From: Bostrychus sinensis
Lineage: Eukaryota > Chordata > Actinopteri > Gobiiformes > Eleotridae
Assembly: GCA_020698575.1 (NCBI GenBank)
Contig: CM036244.1
Coordinates: 24,794,034 to 24,858,033 of the forward strand
DNA length: 64,000 nt
Reading direction: 5' to 3'
The translations under genes and the position numbers were made by a program. This document shows, in pieces, positions 34,001 to 47,300 of the stretch; position 1 is the first letter of the stretch, and each line of letters begins with the position of its first letter. The notes below the pieces were generated by a model. That model had not been told where the DNA came from and ran no database searches. It saw only the letters and a list, made by a program, of their open reading frames with translations.

Positions 34001-35552
34001 ATAAAGTATGTGATTATTTAAGTTTTCCATTGTCTTTCACAGAAATATGCCGAGAGACTGCGCCCACTTGTGACTGATGGTGTGTACTTCATGCACAAAG
34101 CTCTTACTGGACCCAGCAAGAAGATCCTGGTTGAGGGAGCCAATGCCGCTCTGCTGGATATTGACTTTGGTAAGGAACAATAGAATTTGGTCATGTTGAG
34201 GCTTATTTTATCTCTCCGTGCTAACATATGTTCCCTATGCTTAGGCACTTATCCTTTTGTGACGTCCTCAAACTGCACTGTTGGAGGAGTCTGCACTGGC
34301 CTGGGTGTTCCTCCATCACACGTTGGTCGAGTGTATGGAGTAGTCAAAGCTTACACCACCCGAGTGGGAGTGGGCGCTTTCCCGACAGAGTTGAATAATG
34401 TAAGTGTGAAAAAACATAAGAAAAGAGACAACCTCAGTCAAACTGATCATGTAATTAAGTACTGTGGTTATTAATGCCTTGTCAGTAGTTAGTAGACATT
34501 ATTATTATTATATTATATATTTTTCTATAATTCCTGGGTAAGTTTATCCACAGTCATAGTTGTAAAATGTCTAAAATCTCTTTATTAAGCACAGGCTGCA
34601 TCAGTTTTGTACTTTAAGTCAAACGTGTATCTGTAGAAAACTATTCTTATAATTCCTGTTAATTGTGTTGTAGGAAATTGGGGATCTCTTACAGTCCAAG
34701 GGGAGGGAGTTTGGTGTGACGACCGGCAGAAGGAGGCGTTGTGGATGGTTGGACCTCATATTGGTCAGATATGCCCACATGGTCAATGGCTTTTCTGCGT
34801 AAGTTACCATCATATTCCTCTACATTTCCTTATGTCTGCCTTCCTGGCACCCTTCCATTGTCATTACACACAAAATAATGTTCGTTTCCTTTACTGAAGA
34901 ATTGCTCTGACAAAGTTGGACATTTTGGACACACTGCCTGAGATTAAAGTGGGTGTGGCCTATAATGTTGATGGAAAGCCTCTTCCAAGTTTTCCCGGTA
35001 GGTTATTTTCTTTAAATGGTGTTGTATTGATTTGTATGGATCTGCTCTTTGCGTGCCAATAACTTAATGAAATACATTACAATTCAGACATAATTTGATT
35101 CTTCATTTGCTAAATCAACATATACTTTAAGATGTGTTAAAAGTTATTTATTGTGTCCACAAAAGAAGCAAAGTAAAAGCCATTTTATTGCATACCACAA
35201 TTATCAACAAACTAAATGCATTCCTTTTACTGATAATTGTAGCCAATATGGATGTGTTAAATCAAGTGGAGGTAGAATACAAAACCCTGCCCGGCTGGTG
35301 CTGCAGTACAGAGGCAGCTCGGAGCTTTGAAGATCTGCCAACGCAAGCACAAAATTACATTCAGTTCATTGAAGACTTCCTGCAAGTACCAGGTTTGTAA
35401 AGAGGCATTCTTCTTAACACTTATTCCAAAGCCAAACTGATGTTGTTATTGCTTTGCTGAACTGCCACTCATGTATGTTTTTTTTTTTCCTCTTTTCAGT
35501 AAAATGGGTCGGAGTCGGGAAGTCCCGGGAAAGCATTATCAAACTGTTTTGA
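31043..35552 (+). CDS. adss2: Adenylosuccinate synthetase (ADSS2-like), 13 coding exons
   Basis: Exons are 31043-31276, 32589-32691, 32941-33009, 33083-33133, 33200-33266, 33353-33460, 33808-33889, 34043-34169, 34245-34399, 34674-34798, 34900-34997, 35243-35392 and 35500-35552. They total 1422 nt (473 aa), phases consistent. The enzyme joins IMP and aspartate using GTP to make adenylosuccinate, the first committed step to AMP; it is cytosolic. Family motifs in order are GAQWGDEGKGK (52-62), GGNNAGHTVVVD, KKGIGPAYSSKAAR, GTYPFVTSSNCTVGGVC, TTGRRRRCGWLDL, TKLDILD, and the C-terminal KWVGVGKSRESIIKLF. EKNLQKGKGLQGWEERL and other positions fit the ADSS2 (non-muscle) type better than ADSS1. The N-terminus before the catalytic core is about 45 residues and Ser/Lys-rich, a little longer than in human ADSS2 (456 aa). 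A second in-frame ATG is at codon 7. The paralogue call is from memory. Confidence 0.93.
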
Positions 35553-36185
35553 TTCATCTCCGACATCCACATGTAGTTTTCCTATGGGACATTGGGAAGA
35601 TGATATCATATTTTGATGAGAGTTAAAAATCCGCACAGTATCTTAATGAACATTTCACCAGCAAGGCTTTCTAGATGCTGCTTATGCATTGTCATCACAC
35701 ATATTCCTCTTAGACTTAATATATGCTGCATTCCAAACATCTCTATTTATTAGGATGTTAACTTTTAAAACACGTGCAGAGGGAACAATAATACTTTATT
35801 TCATTCCACAATAGCGCAGGTTATCTTCTTAGTGTTTTGAAGCAATTGTTATTTGTTACACTTCTAAAAGCTTATAATGGTTCCTGGAAAAGCAAAGTTT
35901 AATTTCTGGCTTTGCAGTAAGAGAAATTATTTAAATGGTCATCATGTGATTAGTGTATTGTTAACCTTTGAACTAATTAGAGATTTTAAGCAGTCATCTC
36001 ATTTTTGAAAAGTTTCTGTATAATTTCTTAGTTTTTAACAAGAAAAAAAATGTGTCTATGATGTTGGGTGGTCATGGAAATTGCAATGTAAATGTAAAAC
36101 AGTAAAATGTAATCATATTTTTTCAAGTTTATTCATTCTGGAGGTTAAGATCAGCTTGTTATCAATAAAGGTAACTCAAATGAAC
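35553..36185 (+). other. adss2: adss2 3' UTR with polyadenylation signal
   Basis: AT-rich sequence after the stop at 35550-35552. A canonical AATAAA at 36164-36169 is the first strong signal and probably ends the transcript shortly after. Confidence 0.6.
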
Positions 36186-37114
36186 TACTGACATTGCTTT
36201 TAGTTTGAATAAGAAACTGGTAAGTTGTACATTATATTCCCATTGGCTTGTGTTTTAATTCCTTGCTAGGGTCCTCCAACCACTTCTAATCTAACAAGTT
36301 AAATGATGGACTTGCTAATACCAGTCAGTCTGTGATATTGTCTCATTCACTCTTCCTTACTTGACACCCTCTTAGTTATGTCCATTTCCTCTCACAGTTT
36401 AAAAGCTTTTCAGGGATTAGATTAAAGTGTAAAGTGGATTCCTTGGCAAATCCATTAGAGGTGTAACAGTGCACTTGTCTTTCTAATGTGAAATATATAC
36501 AGGTTTTCAGATATTCTGCCTCTTTTAAGTCTTTCCTCGTGGATGGAGGGCTGAGTAATGCTGGGAATGATGTGATCTCACTTTGGACTCAGAGTAATGT
36601 CTTTTGCACTAGGGTGTCACATGCATCATTTTATTTAAAGAAATTTACATATGATCAATAATTGACAGTGCACACTACATGTAACAGTTATGTTGAGCCT
36701 TACTTTGTGTGTGTAATCTACATTTCCATTCTGACCATCAGTGGAGCAGAACGGGTGTCCTCCTCAGAGTAAACTTGGACAACAAGCTGGATTGCAAATG
36801 TACTTAACATAAGTCAAGGAGCCAGTCCTGTTTTGTGTTTAGTAGATTATTGGATTTGTTTTATTCTGTAGTTAATGCCAATTTGTTTTTATCCATAATG
36901 ATTAGGGATATTATGAAATACCTACAGAGATGGCTGGCTCATCAAGAAGAAAGTTTGAAAAAAAATATGGATGAGGTGGCATGCAAGAAACAACGGACTG
37001 TAGGATAGGGGTTTGCAGGGCTGACATAGAGACATAAACTGACAACCATTTACCCTCACACTGACTAACAAGAGGCAATTAGGATTCACCCTCAATTCAA
37101 TTCAGAACTCCCCT

Positions 37115-37265
37115 AACACATGCATGATTGTGGACGGTGGGAGGAAGCCTGGAACGAACCTGCATCGGACTCCACTCAAGACTGTAGTCCGGTGGCCCTA
37201 GGATCAAACCAGCGACCTCCTTGCTAAGAGGCAGGAGCTCTAACCACTCTGCCACCCTAGACCCC
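37115..37265. repeat. Degraded interspersed repeat (LINE/SINE 3' end type)
   Basis: Phrases such as gtgggaggaagcctggaacg, gactccactcaagac and gagctctaaccactctgcc match the layout of a very common fish interspersed repeat recalled from other genomes. A related, poorer piece occurs at about 41025-41090 (ggacatgtagactccacac). Family assignment is tentative. Confidence 0.5.
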
Positions 37266-37371
37266 TATTTTCTTAATTTTATGCAATTAAAACTGTAATT
37301 AGGCCTTAAATAAACCGACCATTGAAACTATATTTAACCTTTCTGAGACATGCTTTCGGTAGGACTAGTGT

Positions 37372-37829
37372 AACCCGAATTCCAGAAATTTTGAATAAAA
37401 TGAAAACTTAAAAACGTTTATATCACATGAGCCAATATTTTATTCATAATAGATATAACATCAATGTTTACACTAAGAAATTTTACACTTTCATGCACAA
37501 AATTAGCTCATTTCAAATATGATGCCTGCTACAGGTCTCAAAATAGTCACAGGCACAGGGTCATGTTTACCATGGTGTAACATCTCAGCTTTTGAAAACA
37601 CTTTGAAGGTGTCTGGACATCCAGCTTGTGAGTTTCTGGAGTTTTGGTGTTGGAATTTGGTCCCATTCTTGCCTGATAGAGGCTTCCAACTGTTGAAGCG
37701 CAGCTAGGTTTTAGAGCATATGTTGCCTATGTTATCTATGTTCTATCATGAATAAAATATTGGCTTATGTGTTTTTTAGTTTTCATTTTATTATCATTTT
37801 AAAAACATCCCAACATTTCCAGAACTCGT
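37372..37829. mobile_element. DNA transposon with long terminal inverted repeats
   Basis: The left arm, about 37373-37461 (ccgaattccagaaattttg, then gccaatattttattcat), is the approximate reverse complement of the right arm, about 37729-37829 (atgaataaaatattggc, then catttccagaactcg). The arms are about 90-100 bp and enclose about 270 bp. The internal sequence resembles a high-copy fish element I recognise, but I cannot name the superfamily with certainty. No transposase frame is present. Confidence 0.75.
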
Positions 37830-40185
37830 GTTGTACTTGTATATCCCCACACTGCTATAAGTTTGAAAAGAGAAATTCATAGTTCAGGCCGTCAGCATAT
37901 TGAAATAATAGCTTCGACTGCCTGTGTCTTGTTCTATGCTCCTTCCTTCTATGCGAGTTAAAAATGTGTGTAGAATAATACGATCTGACTTCCTCAAAAT
38001 AAACCCTCTGAACTCTCTCTTCCTTTTGAAAGATCCTACCTTGTTCAAACCCAACACTTATTTTCAGTGATGGTGCATTACAGAAGTGTCTAAGCCGCAT
38101 ACACCCTTGTTAACTCCAATAAATCTTATTTTTTGGCTTTGTCAATGGGCCTTTGCAATAATTTTGAATAATGTGCTGCAGCCTTGAATTACAGGAATGG
38201 ACTGATCTAGAGTCAAGTTGGCACCATCAGACTTTATGTAGTATTGGATTCAGTCCAAATAAATGTGTTTTCTTTCTTTTTGTATTGTCCTAGCTAAGTC
38301 TATTTTTCTAATTGCCTTAACAATGTCAAAGTGCAAGTTTGTCTAAATGAGCAAAGTTGCCGACGTTTGCTTAACCAATCAATTTCCAGCCCGAGAAGTC
38401 CCTGCATCATCAAAAATAGCACAAAGTGAGCTTCCAGCAGACGCACGGGAGCTTAATTGAAAATAAAGTGCTCATAATAGCAGTGTAGTCATCCAGCTGA
38501 CCTGCCCCTCCCATGCCCCCTACCCACCCCCTTTACTTTTATTTACTACCACCTTCCTAGGCTTGTAATTTGTCGTCACTTCAATCAGTGCAAGTGTTTG
38601 GTAGTTACCTCGCAGATATTTATGTCAGCTCGGACCTCTTCCCAAAAGTTGTCACTTGTTTCATTCGACCTGATGGACCTCTAAGTCATTTATTTACTGC
38701 CAGCAAAGCAAAAGAACATTTGGGATTAAATCATCACTCAACTCAGGAAGATCAAACAGTAAGACTTTCTCTATTGTATAACTTTTGGTATAATTTTCTA
38801 GTTGTCAGTTTGTCATATTTTAATTTCTACATTTAATTTTAACATAGAGCAAAAGCAACAGTTCATTTTCTTGTCTTTCTGTCTGATTTATGATTTTGGA
38901 AGCAAACATGTTGGCTGAGCCCGACTGTTGCCGTGCTTACATAGGGAGGTTTCTGTAACACTGACTACTGCTTGGATTCTCTTAGGAATAAGTAATTGCT
39001 TTTTGTTAATTTACTTTTTAAACATCTTTGAATACATCTTTGTGTATGCAGTATGTGTCAACGGATACAGTTGTAATATTACTTATAGTTCTTTTAGATT
39101 GTGTTATTATTTTGTTTGTGGAGTGTATGATATAAATGCATTTCTGCTGCTCTCAAAGAACAGCTGTAATGGTGCCAGAATACAATAGGCCAGACCTGTA
39201 TCTATCCAGCATTTGTTCTAAATCCCTGCCTATAAATAATTATTTGTGTATGAGCAGTTATGATCAGGGTGTGGCCTACACTTCCACATGCCATGCTACT
39301 GTATCTAGTTGTTCTACTGGATCTACAATTCAGAGCCAGAAAACAACAATTTTACTACTATTTATGTATTTTCACAATTTTATGTAATTATTCAGATAAG
39401 ACACTGAAACACTGAAACTTCATGTAATCTTTCTCCAACCCACCAGTTGCGAACCACTTGGTACTGTGGTTGTGTTGTATTGATATAATTGGTATGCTTC
39501 TCATTGATTACCAAGTTAAACTAGACTATTACAACATCTCATTGAAAATATTTACAAAAGAGAAGTGCAAGGAGTTAACGTCTTGGATGGTTAAAGCTAA
39601 TAACAAGTTAAAATAAGTTAAAAATAAAAACTTTAAATAATACACCCATACAATAAAGCAACAAAACTCTCCTGTGAGTTATTATGATACACTAGAACAG
39701 CTGTTCCCTCTCCCCTCTGTGACCCCTCTGCACCAAGGACCACAGCAGCCGTTCGCTAATGGGACCACTCTGTCTGCCCTGGCCTAAACAAGCAGCTCTC
39801 AGTGTTACTGTCCCACACAGCCCACATCTCTCATCAAGTGCACATGGAGCAGACAGGCGATCCTTATCTGCTGTGAAACTGCTACACTACACTTCAGTTA
39901 CCGGGTGGAGCCACTTATCTCTGTCTATCTATATCGTCCTATTAATGAAAATGTTGTATTAATTATGCTGTGGTGAGCTGCAGTTGTTTGTGTTGCTGTT
40001 TTTGTCTCTGAAGAAGATCAACATTAATGGCCTGCTAAGCTACCATTATATTGCTTTATACTGTCAGTGAGCTACTTCTGTGCTATGTCCAACCAATCGT
40101 GTACAACAGTGGTTCCCAAAGTGCCCCCCAGAGTCTATATTAAGTACATGAAAAAGAAACTGAGTTCGAAATGAATTACTTTTTG

Positions 40186-40610
40186 TAGAACTGCACAATA
40201 TATTGCAAAGTTATCATTATAGCAATATCAGCAAACACAATATCCGTATTGCAAGAATCTAAATATATGGACTTCCATTTGACAGAGATTTACACTGAAG
40301 AATCACTTTCTTACCAGACCCTTAAAAGAAAATGTGTTGTGAATATTGAAGTGTTAAACTGTTAATGTTAATAGAAATGTTTTTAAAAGTCCAGTTTTAT
40401 TGGTAATTTAGTCAAAACGTAGCCTTGTTTTATTCCTGGGTTAGTCTGTGTTAAGTTTTAATTTTGACGCTGTTTTGACTTACATTTTAGTTTTAGGTCA
40501 ATTTAAGTTACTAAGTCAGAAAAGTAGGCCCTATTTTAAAATATCGCAATAATATCGTTATCTCAATTTTCAATACATTGCATGTTTTTCCATATGGTGC
40601 CCTAGTTTTT
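40186..40610. mobile_element. Diverged copy of the kif4a-intron hAT-like element
   Basis: Shares ordered segments with the element at 11746-12198, for example gcaatatc...aatatcc, gcaagaatctaaatatat, cttaaaagaaaatgtgttgtga and gtctgtgttaagttttgatt (aattttg in this copy). Its right end catatggtgccctag corresponds to the other's atatcgtgcagccctat. It is more degraded at its left end. Confidence 0.7.
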
Positions 40611-42329
40611 TGTAACGTTTTAAAAAAAATTATGTGTAGAAAAATGTGATAGTTTTTGGAATAGATGGAAGTTCTATAATTGGGGGTCGGTGGGGGATTT
40701 TTGGAAATGTAAAGGGGCTACGACAGTCTTGACTTTGGAAATGGCTGGTTTAGTTATTCAGTGTCTCGGAAAGAGTAACCTGGCTAAAAGCAAATAATGA
40801 TACTTAATATTTCTAAGTCTTACAGATACTAATGTATGCCAATTGTTCTGAAGGAGCAGTTTTGAGCGTCTTAACACTTTGTGCCATTTAATTATTTTCT
40901 CTCGCATACTATCATTGAAAGGTCACGGGGGTAACTACGGGTGTGTAAGGTAGTGTACATCCTGGACAATGGCCTATTAGTCACAAAGACATCCATGGCT
41001 GTATTTGAATGATGGAAGCAAGCTGAAGTACCCAGAGAGGACCCAAGGGGAGGACATGTAGACTCCACACAGAAAGATTGTAAATCAGCCAGCCAGTGAA
41101 ATTACTGCCAAACAGAGCAGTATACAGTAGCATAAAAGGGGCACAAAAACACACTTCAGTGAATACTTGTATGCCAGTTGCAGTGAGCACCAAGTTTCTT
41201 TTGAAATCATTAATTTACCTTTTGTATCACTTTAAAATAATTGTCCCCTGGGTTATTATAAATAGAGCCTTAGGGGAGACACCACTCAACAGGGATTAAG
41301 AAATGTCCTGACCTGACTGGTACTTAAGATGTGTGAGAATAATATTTAAGTGTTCAGTTATGGATATGCTTGAGCAACCTTACCCCCGCCCCTTAAACTT
41401 AACACACCCATGCAAGCACAGTGAGACACAAAATAGAGCAGCAGCACTTCTGTCAAAGCAGCTAGAGGAAGATGAGTATTGAGGGGCGGCTGAGATTGCT
41501 TTTTGCTGCACCGTCGGCCAGACTTACTGAATCTTATAAATATTCAGCCCTGTCCCATACAAATATTGATATCTGCAAGAACACTGATTGTGTATTTCTG
41601 CATCTAGAGTACTTCCAAGAGGACAGTATTGTATGTTTCTTCTATGTGGTATGTATTTGCAGTTATAAGGCAGTATAGAAGTCACCTTTATGAGAATCAG
41701 CAGCCCAATGACGTTTTATCAAGTGTTCTTTTTAGTTTTCATATCTTTGTAAATCTTGGTTTAATCAAAATGCAGTACGTTGGAAAATAGTATGTGTTGT
41801 CACTGGAATAATCCAAGTTTCTAGTTTATCTTAAACACCCATAGCCCCAAGCCACAAAAGCAACATCTTACAAACATATCTTCAGGGGATCTTTAAGTTC
41901 AGGGGTAAATGCTCTATCTATTGAGTCACAAAGCCCTTATATCTCACATAAGTCCATTAAAATGTATTTATTAGTGACTTCTTGTGGCTGGAGTGATTAT
42001 CTTTGACCATATCTCACAACTGTACAGAAGCCTGGATCCATACAGTGTTCCAGATCCACATCAAAAAACAAACTATTACTTTCCTGAAAATTACATAAAA
42101 ATCCAACCATTACTTTTTGAGTCATTTTGCTAACAGCCTAATATACCAACTCATCAACAAATCTGTATAAAACAACCTCTTTGACGTTAGTAAAAAATTT
42201 AATATCTAATAATAAAAATATTAATAAATAATAGTAATAGTAACTAAGATGTACTGAGTTTCTGTTGCTTCCTCCTTAACTGACTCTCCCTGGCGATCAC
42301 ACTACACTATTAAAAGTCAGTTTGATTGA

Positions 42330-42470
42330 GTGTCTTTTCCCCCTTGTGCACTCAGCAACAGCCTCTCTCCTTACTCACACACTCTCACACTCCCAGTATG
42401 CGGTTCACAGGACACTCTGCATGAGGTGGTGGCTCGTACTCCTGACTCCTATGATGCTGTTTTGAGTTGA
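42330..42470 (+). other. kcnk4: Possible untranslated first exon of kcnk4
   Basis: A donor-like ttgag|gtaagc ends this segment at 42470. The preceding sequence is less AT-rich than its surroundings. If spliced to the acceptor at 43881/43882, an in-frame TGA falls just before the junction, so translation would begin downstream. Proposed only from splice signals and position. Confidence 0.3.
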
Positions 42471-43329
42471 GGTAAGCCTTGCATGGACGTGCTGGCACAT
42501 CGGTCTGTGCCATACGACTTATGGATCCGCAGAGACTTTAAGTGGTAATAAAATGACTGTACGGATACTACGACTCTAGCTTGGCTGCAGCATGTTTAAT
42601 GTAAGCTACATTACACATCTCTTTGTCTAGTGCTGCATAAGCTGTCTGGACTTCTGTGTGATAGCCTGAGGTTGGGATACAATACAACAGAATACTTAGA
42701 TGCATCCTGATTGGTTTATGTGGCTTATCTCGTTAGCAATTTGTTGATATGCTGTTCCACTAAATCTACACTTTATATTTTCCTAAGAGATATGTTACTA
42801 TAACGTATGTGTTTATGGCTATTTCTTAAATGCAAATTGTGTAAAGTGCCCTTTTAAAGTAAAGCACTAGACAATATGCAGGTTATTGCCAACTGTTGGC
42901 TGTAACAGACCCAATTTAGTAATTGGATTGTATCTTTGTTTATTTGAAGCTGCTGTAAAACTGTTGAAAGCAGACGTGTATATTTTTTCCATCAAGTGTG
43001 TGACAGTTTATGGGTCTGATTTTGGACACATACCAAATGATTTGCTGAGTAAAAAGCTCGAGTTACACATTTTGGCTGTTTGTCCAGTGAGTGTTATCTT
43101 TCTGATTTAAAAGATGCAATTTTTAAGTGCACAGACTGAATTCTGTCCATCACAGGCTTTTAATCCTATAGAAATATACATAAAACAAACAGGATTATCA
43201 GAGGCTATACATTTTATAATGAAAACCAGCCACAGGAGATCACAAGCCAGTGTATTCTTTGTGACAGTCCTAATCTCCAATAAATGGAGAGAACTGCATC
43301 AGGAATCCTAATCGTCTAAAGCCTATGCC

Positions 43330-43405
43330 AACCTATGTCAGTATCCCTGCATGCTAAAAGGCAGATGATTTGCTGTGGCAACCCCAGAAGAGAAAAGACA
43401 AAAAT
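43330..43405. repeat. Rex/RTE-like LINE 3'-end fragment, copy 1
   Basis: Contains ccctgcatgctaaaaggcag followed by atgatttgctgtggcaaccc and cagaagagaaaagac. The same ordered words recur at 45184-45310 and 60090-60205. This matches a frequent teleost non-LTR retrotransposon tail (RTE/Rex3-like, from memory). Confidence 0.5.
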
Positions 43406-43881
43406 TATATATAGGCCATATATATAAATGTTACCTTAATTCTTATTGCCTTGCCATTTTTGTACATACTCTTATAAAAATGCTATTATTATAGATTGTA
43501 TGCAAATATACAAAATGCACATTCTATTATTTTGCAGTTAATGCCATAAATCAACGTTTACAACCACGTCATATGGTATCTGCTTTTTCATAGTTAGGGT
43601 AAGATGTGTACTACAAACATTTGGTTTTAGCTTGGTTCAAACTGAAATGACAAACATAACAAAATCATTGGACGTCTGTGTTGTTTCAGTATTTCTATGT
43701 ATAATGGTAGATTTAAACATATTTTATAAATATTACGTTTTTAGCAGCAGGGTCTATTTTTAAAGTGTGATATTAAACATTATCCACTGACATTTAGTGC
43801 TGGCAAATTCAGCAGATGAGGATGAACATGCTCTGAATTATCTATTTTTATGCATTCATTTATTGCATGCTGTTTGTCCAG

Positions 43882-44005
43882 TGTCCCCGCCTTCAGAGTG
43901 CGAGGTGGATGCATTGCCCAGTGGTTACGGATCCAAAGACGCGATCCTTAAGCCCGGGGAGAAGAAGGACTGGAAAAGACGGAGGCGAGGACAACTGAGT
44001 AACAG
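43882..44005 (+). other. kcnk4: Probable 5' exon of kcnk4 (UTR or extended N-terminus)
   Basis: Bounded by a good acceptor (tttgtccag|tg) and donor (aacag|gtgaga). Spliced to the next exon it gives an open frame continuous with the channel. That frame reads SPPSECEVDALPSGYGSK, then a basic KKDWKRRRRGQLSN stretch, then about 27 more residues before the first channel Met. No in-frame ATG exists in this exon. The start at 44309 matches human TRAAK (MRSTTLL), so this exon is probably 5' UTR unless an upstream exon supplies a start. Confidence 0.55.
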
Positions 44006-44308
44006 GTGAGATGTGTTTCTATATTAAAGCTATTACACTGGTAGTCACATAGTCTGGCCTGAGGTGGGTCAGATTGTTTATTGGGATGCTGCATTTACTC
44101 TGTGTCAGCACTGTGGTGAGGGCCGAGTCCATTTAGTGCCTTGTGTGCAGCTAAATGACTGTCTGCTGCAGGCGTGAGGTGCTACGAGCTTTACTAGACC
44201 AGTAAGTGTTGTTTCTGATGTTACAGTAGCTGGGACCAGAACCCAAACAGCGCCGAGGCTGGCAAAGCAAAACAGCAGGTTACCTTAGGACTGGGCGGAG
44301 GAGCTGCC

Positions 44309-47300
44309 ATGCGTTGCTCCACACTTTTGGCCATCCTCACAGGGGTGCTGCTGTACCTGGTGCTGGGGGCTGTGGTCTTCCGTGCCCTTGAGACTCCACG
44401 GGAGGAGGGCAAGCACATGCAGCTGCAGAACGCACGCAGAGACTTCCTGCTGAACTTCACCTGCGTGGACCCAGAAAACCTGCAGGAGTTCATAGAGGTA
44501 CATCACAGCATGAAACTCAATAGCATGCTACAATATATCGCAAAAGCACTGTTAACGCAGTATCTGTAATCACATCTGTAATGTTATCATCTTACAAGTG
44601 TCTGGAACCTTGAATCATATTATGTTATAACCAAACCAAAAAACCTTAATTTGGTATTTAGGTTTATTTCAATCCTAAATTTTAGTCCTACTTATAGTAG
44701 GACTAAAATTAAACCTGGTTTATGGCGACTGTGGATCCTATTAAACTAAACACAATTTTTTTGTATATTGTCATATTGTCTATTCATATGAAAGCATTAA
44801 ACTATTTTTTTCTTTCTTTTTCATCTTTACGCTGACTTTGCTGACAAATTGCTGAGGCTATAAACCTTTTTTAGGATTGTGAGGTGGTGTTTTTGACCCT
44901 TCTATTTGCTCTGTGGCCACCCCATAAATACTTTGCAGTCCATCCTAGGAGGCAATACCAGGTTATGGGTTAATTCATTGCTTTCCGTGAGAAACCAGTC
45001 GCCAAAATCAAATGTATTTTCATTACACACTCATTCATTCATGACTGGAGCCTATCCCAGTAACTCTTGGCCTTAGGTGGGATCGTTACACACTCATACT
45101 TAATAATTTCTTTCATGTTACCAAAATTCTATTATCTTATCAAATAACATACATTTTGTAACATTTAATAATTTGACAATCAGGGTTATGACAGGAAGGG
45201 CATCCAGCATAATAACCTCTGCCAAATCAATATGCGAATCACTGCACGCTAGGAGGCAGATGATTTGCTGTGCTGACTTCGGATGGAAAAAGCCAAAAGG
45301 AAAGACTGAATAATAATTTGACATCAGTATCATTAAATGTGTTGGAGCGGTACTACAGTCACCAACATTCCCATTTTAGCAGTAAACCATATGTGCTATT
45401 TTACAAAGTAGTTTTAAAACGTTTAGAGAGAAGAAACAATATGTTACAAGATTTTTTTCCACCTTCAACTTGTGTGAAAGTGGCATCATAAAAGTTTATT
45501 TTATTCCAAAAGTGATTTAGGGCTCCCCGGGGTAATAACCTCAGATGTATTTAGAAATGCAGGGACATGTGAGGTCCTGGGGCAGGCTGCAGCCAGGCCA
45601 GTCCAAGGACAGGTGTGGACAGAGCAGCTATGTACCGAGGGCCAGCTTTGGTCAGTGGAAGAACATGAAAGCTGATCCACACGGGGGAGTGTGTGTTATC
45701 TAGCTTGGCAGCCATGATGTGATTTCTGAATGTTTGTCTCTGCTCCAATATGTAGATTGTAAATTACTGTTTTAGTATGGAAAGTGAGCAGTTGACACCT
45801 AAAGGTTATCTGGACATAGAAGAGACACCCAGCTAAAACAGGCTGCATTTGATAAGTGTCAATGTAAAATAAAGAGATCAAACCTTATGGACTGCCTACA
45901 TAGATGTGGCTTAAGAAAACATCTAACACATGAAGATTATTTAAGATGGTATTTGTGCATGCAGCTACTACTGTGTGCAGGTATATTATCCACCTCTGTA
46001 AACACAAGCCATCATAATGTGAGTGAGCCACACAGCTGCTGAAAAATCATTCTTCAGATACTATTAAAGGTTTAGATTCTCTTCAACACTGAAATGTGGT
46101 TCAGGTTTCAGCATCAAAGTCAACATGTCTTTGTTGTCCCAGACAACCTGTCCTCAACTATAATGCATCACATGACAAACCACAACACTACACGCTTTTC
46201 TGGTAGGCATATTTTACAGTTAGCTTCTGCATATTGCTATTTGTCGACTATTATGTTAACAAAAGAAAAAAACCTAAACCATTTAGGGGAAATTGCCACA
46301 TAATAACCTAATGACAGTGACCTTTACTGACAATGTTTTCCCCAACAATATACTAGTTAGTAGAATTATTGTTCATATTATTTGCAAATACATAAAAAAA
46401 AATGAAATGCCCAAATCTGAATTGAGGACTGCACGATACTTCACACAACTAAGAATGCAACATGTTCTCTATTGTAGGCATACCTGCATAAAAAATATAA
46501 TAGCCGTATCTTAAAAAATGAAATTAGTAGGCCTAACAAATGCTGGATCAAAAATAACAGAATATATTATAGGCTCAGGTAAAATGTAGCCTGATTATTT
46601 GCTTAAATTAAAAGTTAAATCTATAGGCACCCCTTGTCCAGGCTGAGATTTTGAAAAAATAAATAAAAACGTACACAAAATACTTACCAGTCAAGATGTG
46701 AAGTAGCCTAGCTACAGACATGCAGAGCTAGCAGTGCTTCCTTACATAAGCTACTAATCAACGGGTTAACAATGCTAATGTCAAAGCTAAGTGCACTTTC
46801 TTCACTAAGTTGCAGCTATTGTATATAATCTAACTTCTGTTTCAGGAATTTACAGGAATAAATAAAACAGTATAACCAGTCAGAAAAATATTTTGTAATG
46901 GGGTCAAAAATAATCTGCTATCTTCCAAGTAGTACAGAAGCAATTCTGGTAGGACTAAGACGGTAATACAGTATGTTACCTGCACATATGTTCATATATG
47001 TCCATAAAAAACTGGGAAAATAAGTACTAGAGAAAGTTGGTCTTTGTACATTCTGGTAAATCCTGATGTTCCCTAATCCTTTGTCCCAGTTGTCCCCATT
47101 TTAACACATACAAAAGCACAAGAAACGTAAAACACATTGGTCTAAAATTATTTACAATGTCCTATTTTTTTTTTTATTAATTGCCATTACAATTCAAAAC
47201 TTAAGCCCTTGGGATAAGCCTACTTTAATTATATGACAGAAAATTTTAATCCTCTCCTCAAGTCAACAGAAACAAAGTAGACAATTGATTATGGAAATCT

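Larger units (their letters stand above)
36186..42300. other. Intergenic, adss2 to kcnk4; repeats but no gene supported
   Basis: About 6 kb without a supportable coding exon. It contains a degraded SINE/LINE-type end at 37115-37265, a DNA transposon with long inverted repeats at 37372-37829, a hAT-like copy at 40186-40610, and a further degraded interspersed repeat near 40960-41090. A less AT-biased stretch at about 38340-38530 could be a conserved element, but nothing in it identifies a function. Confidence 0.5.
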
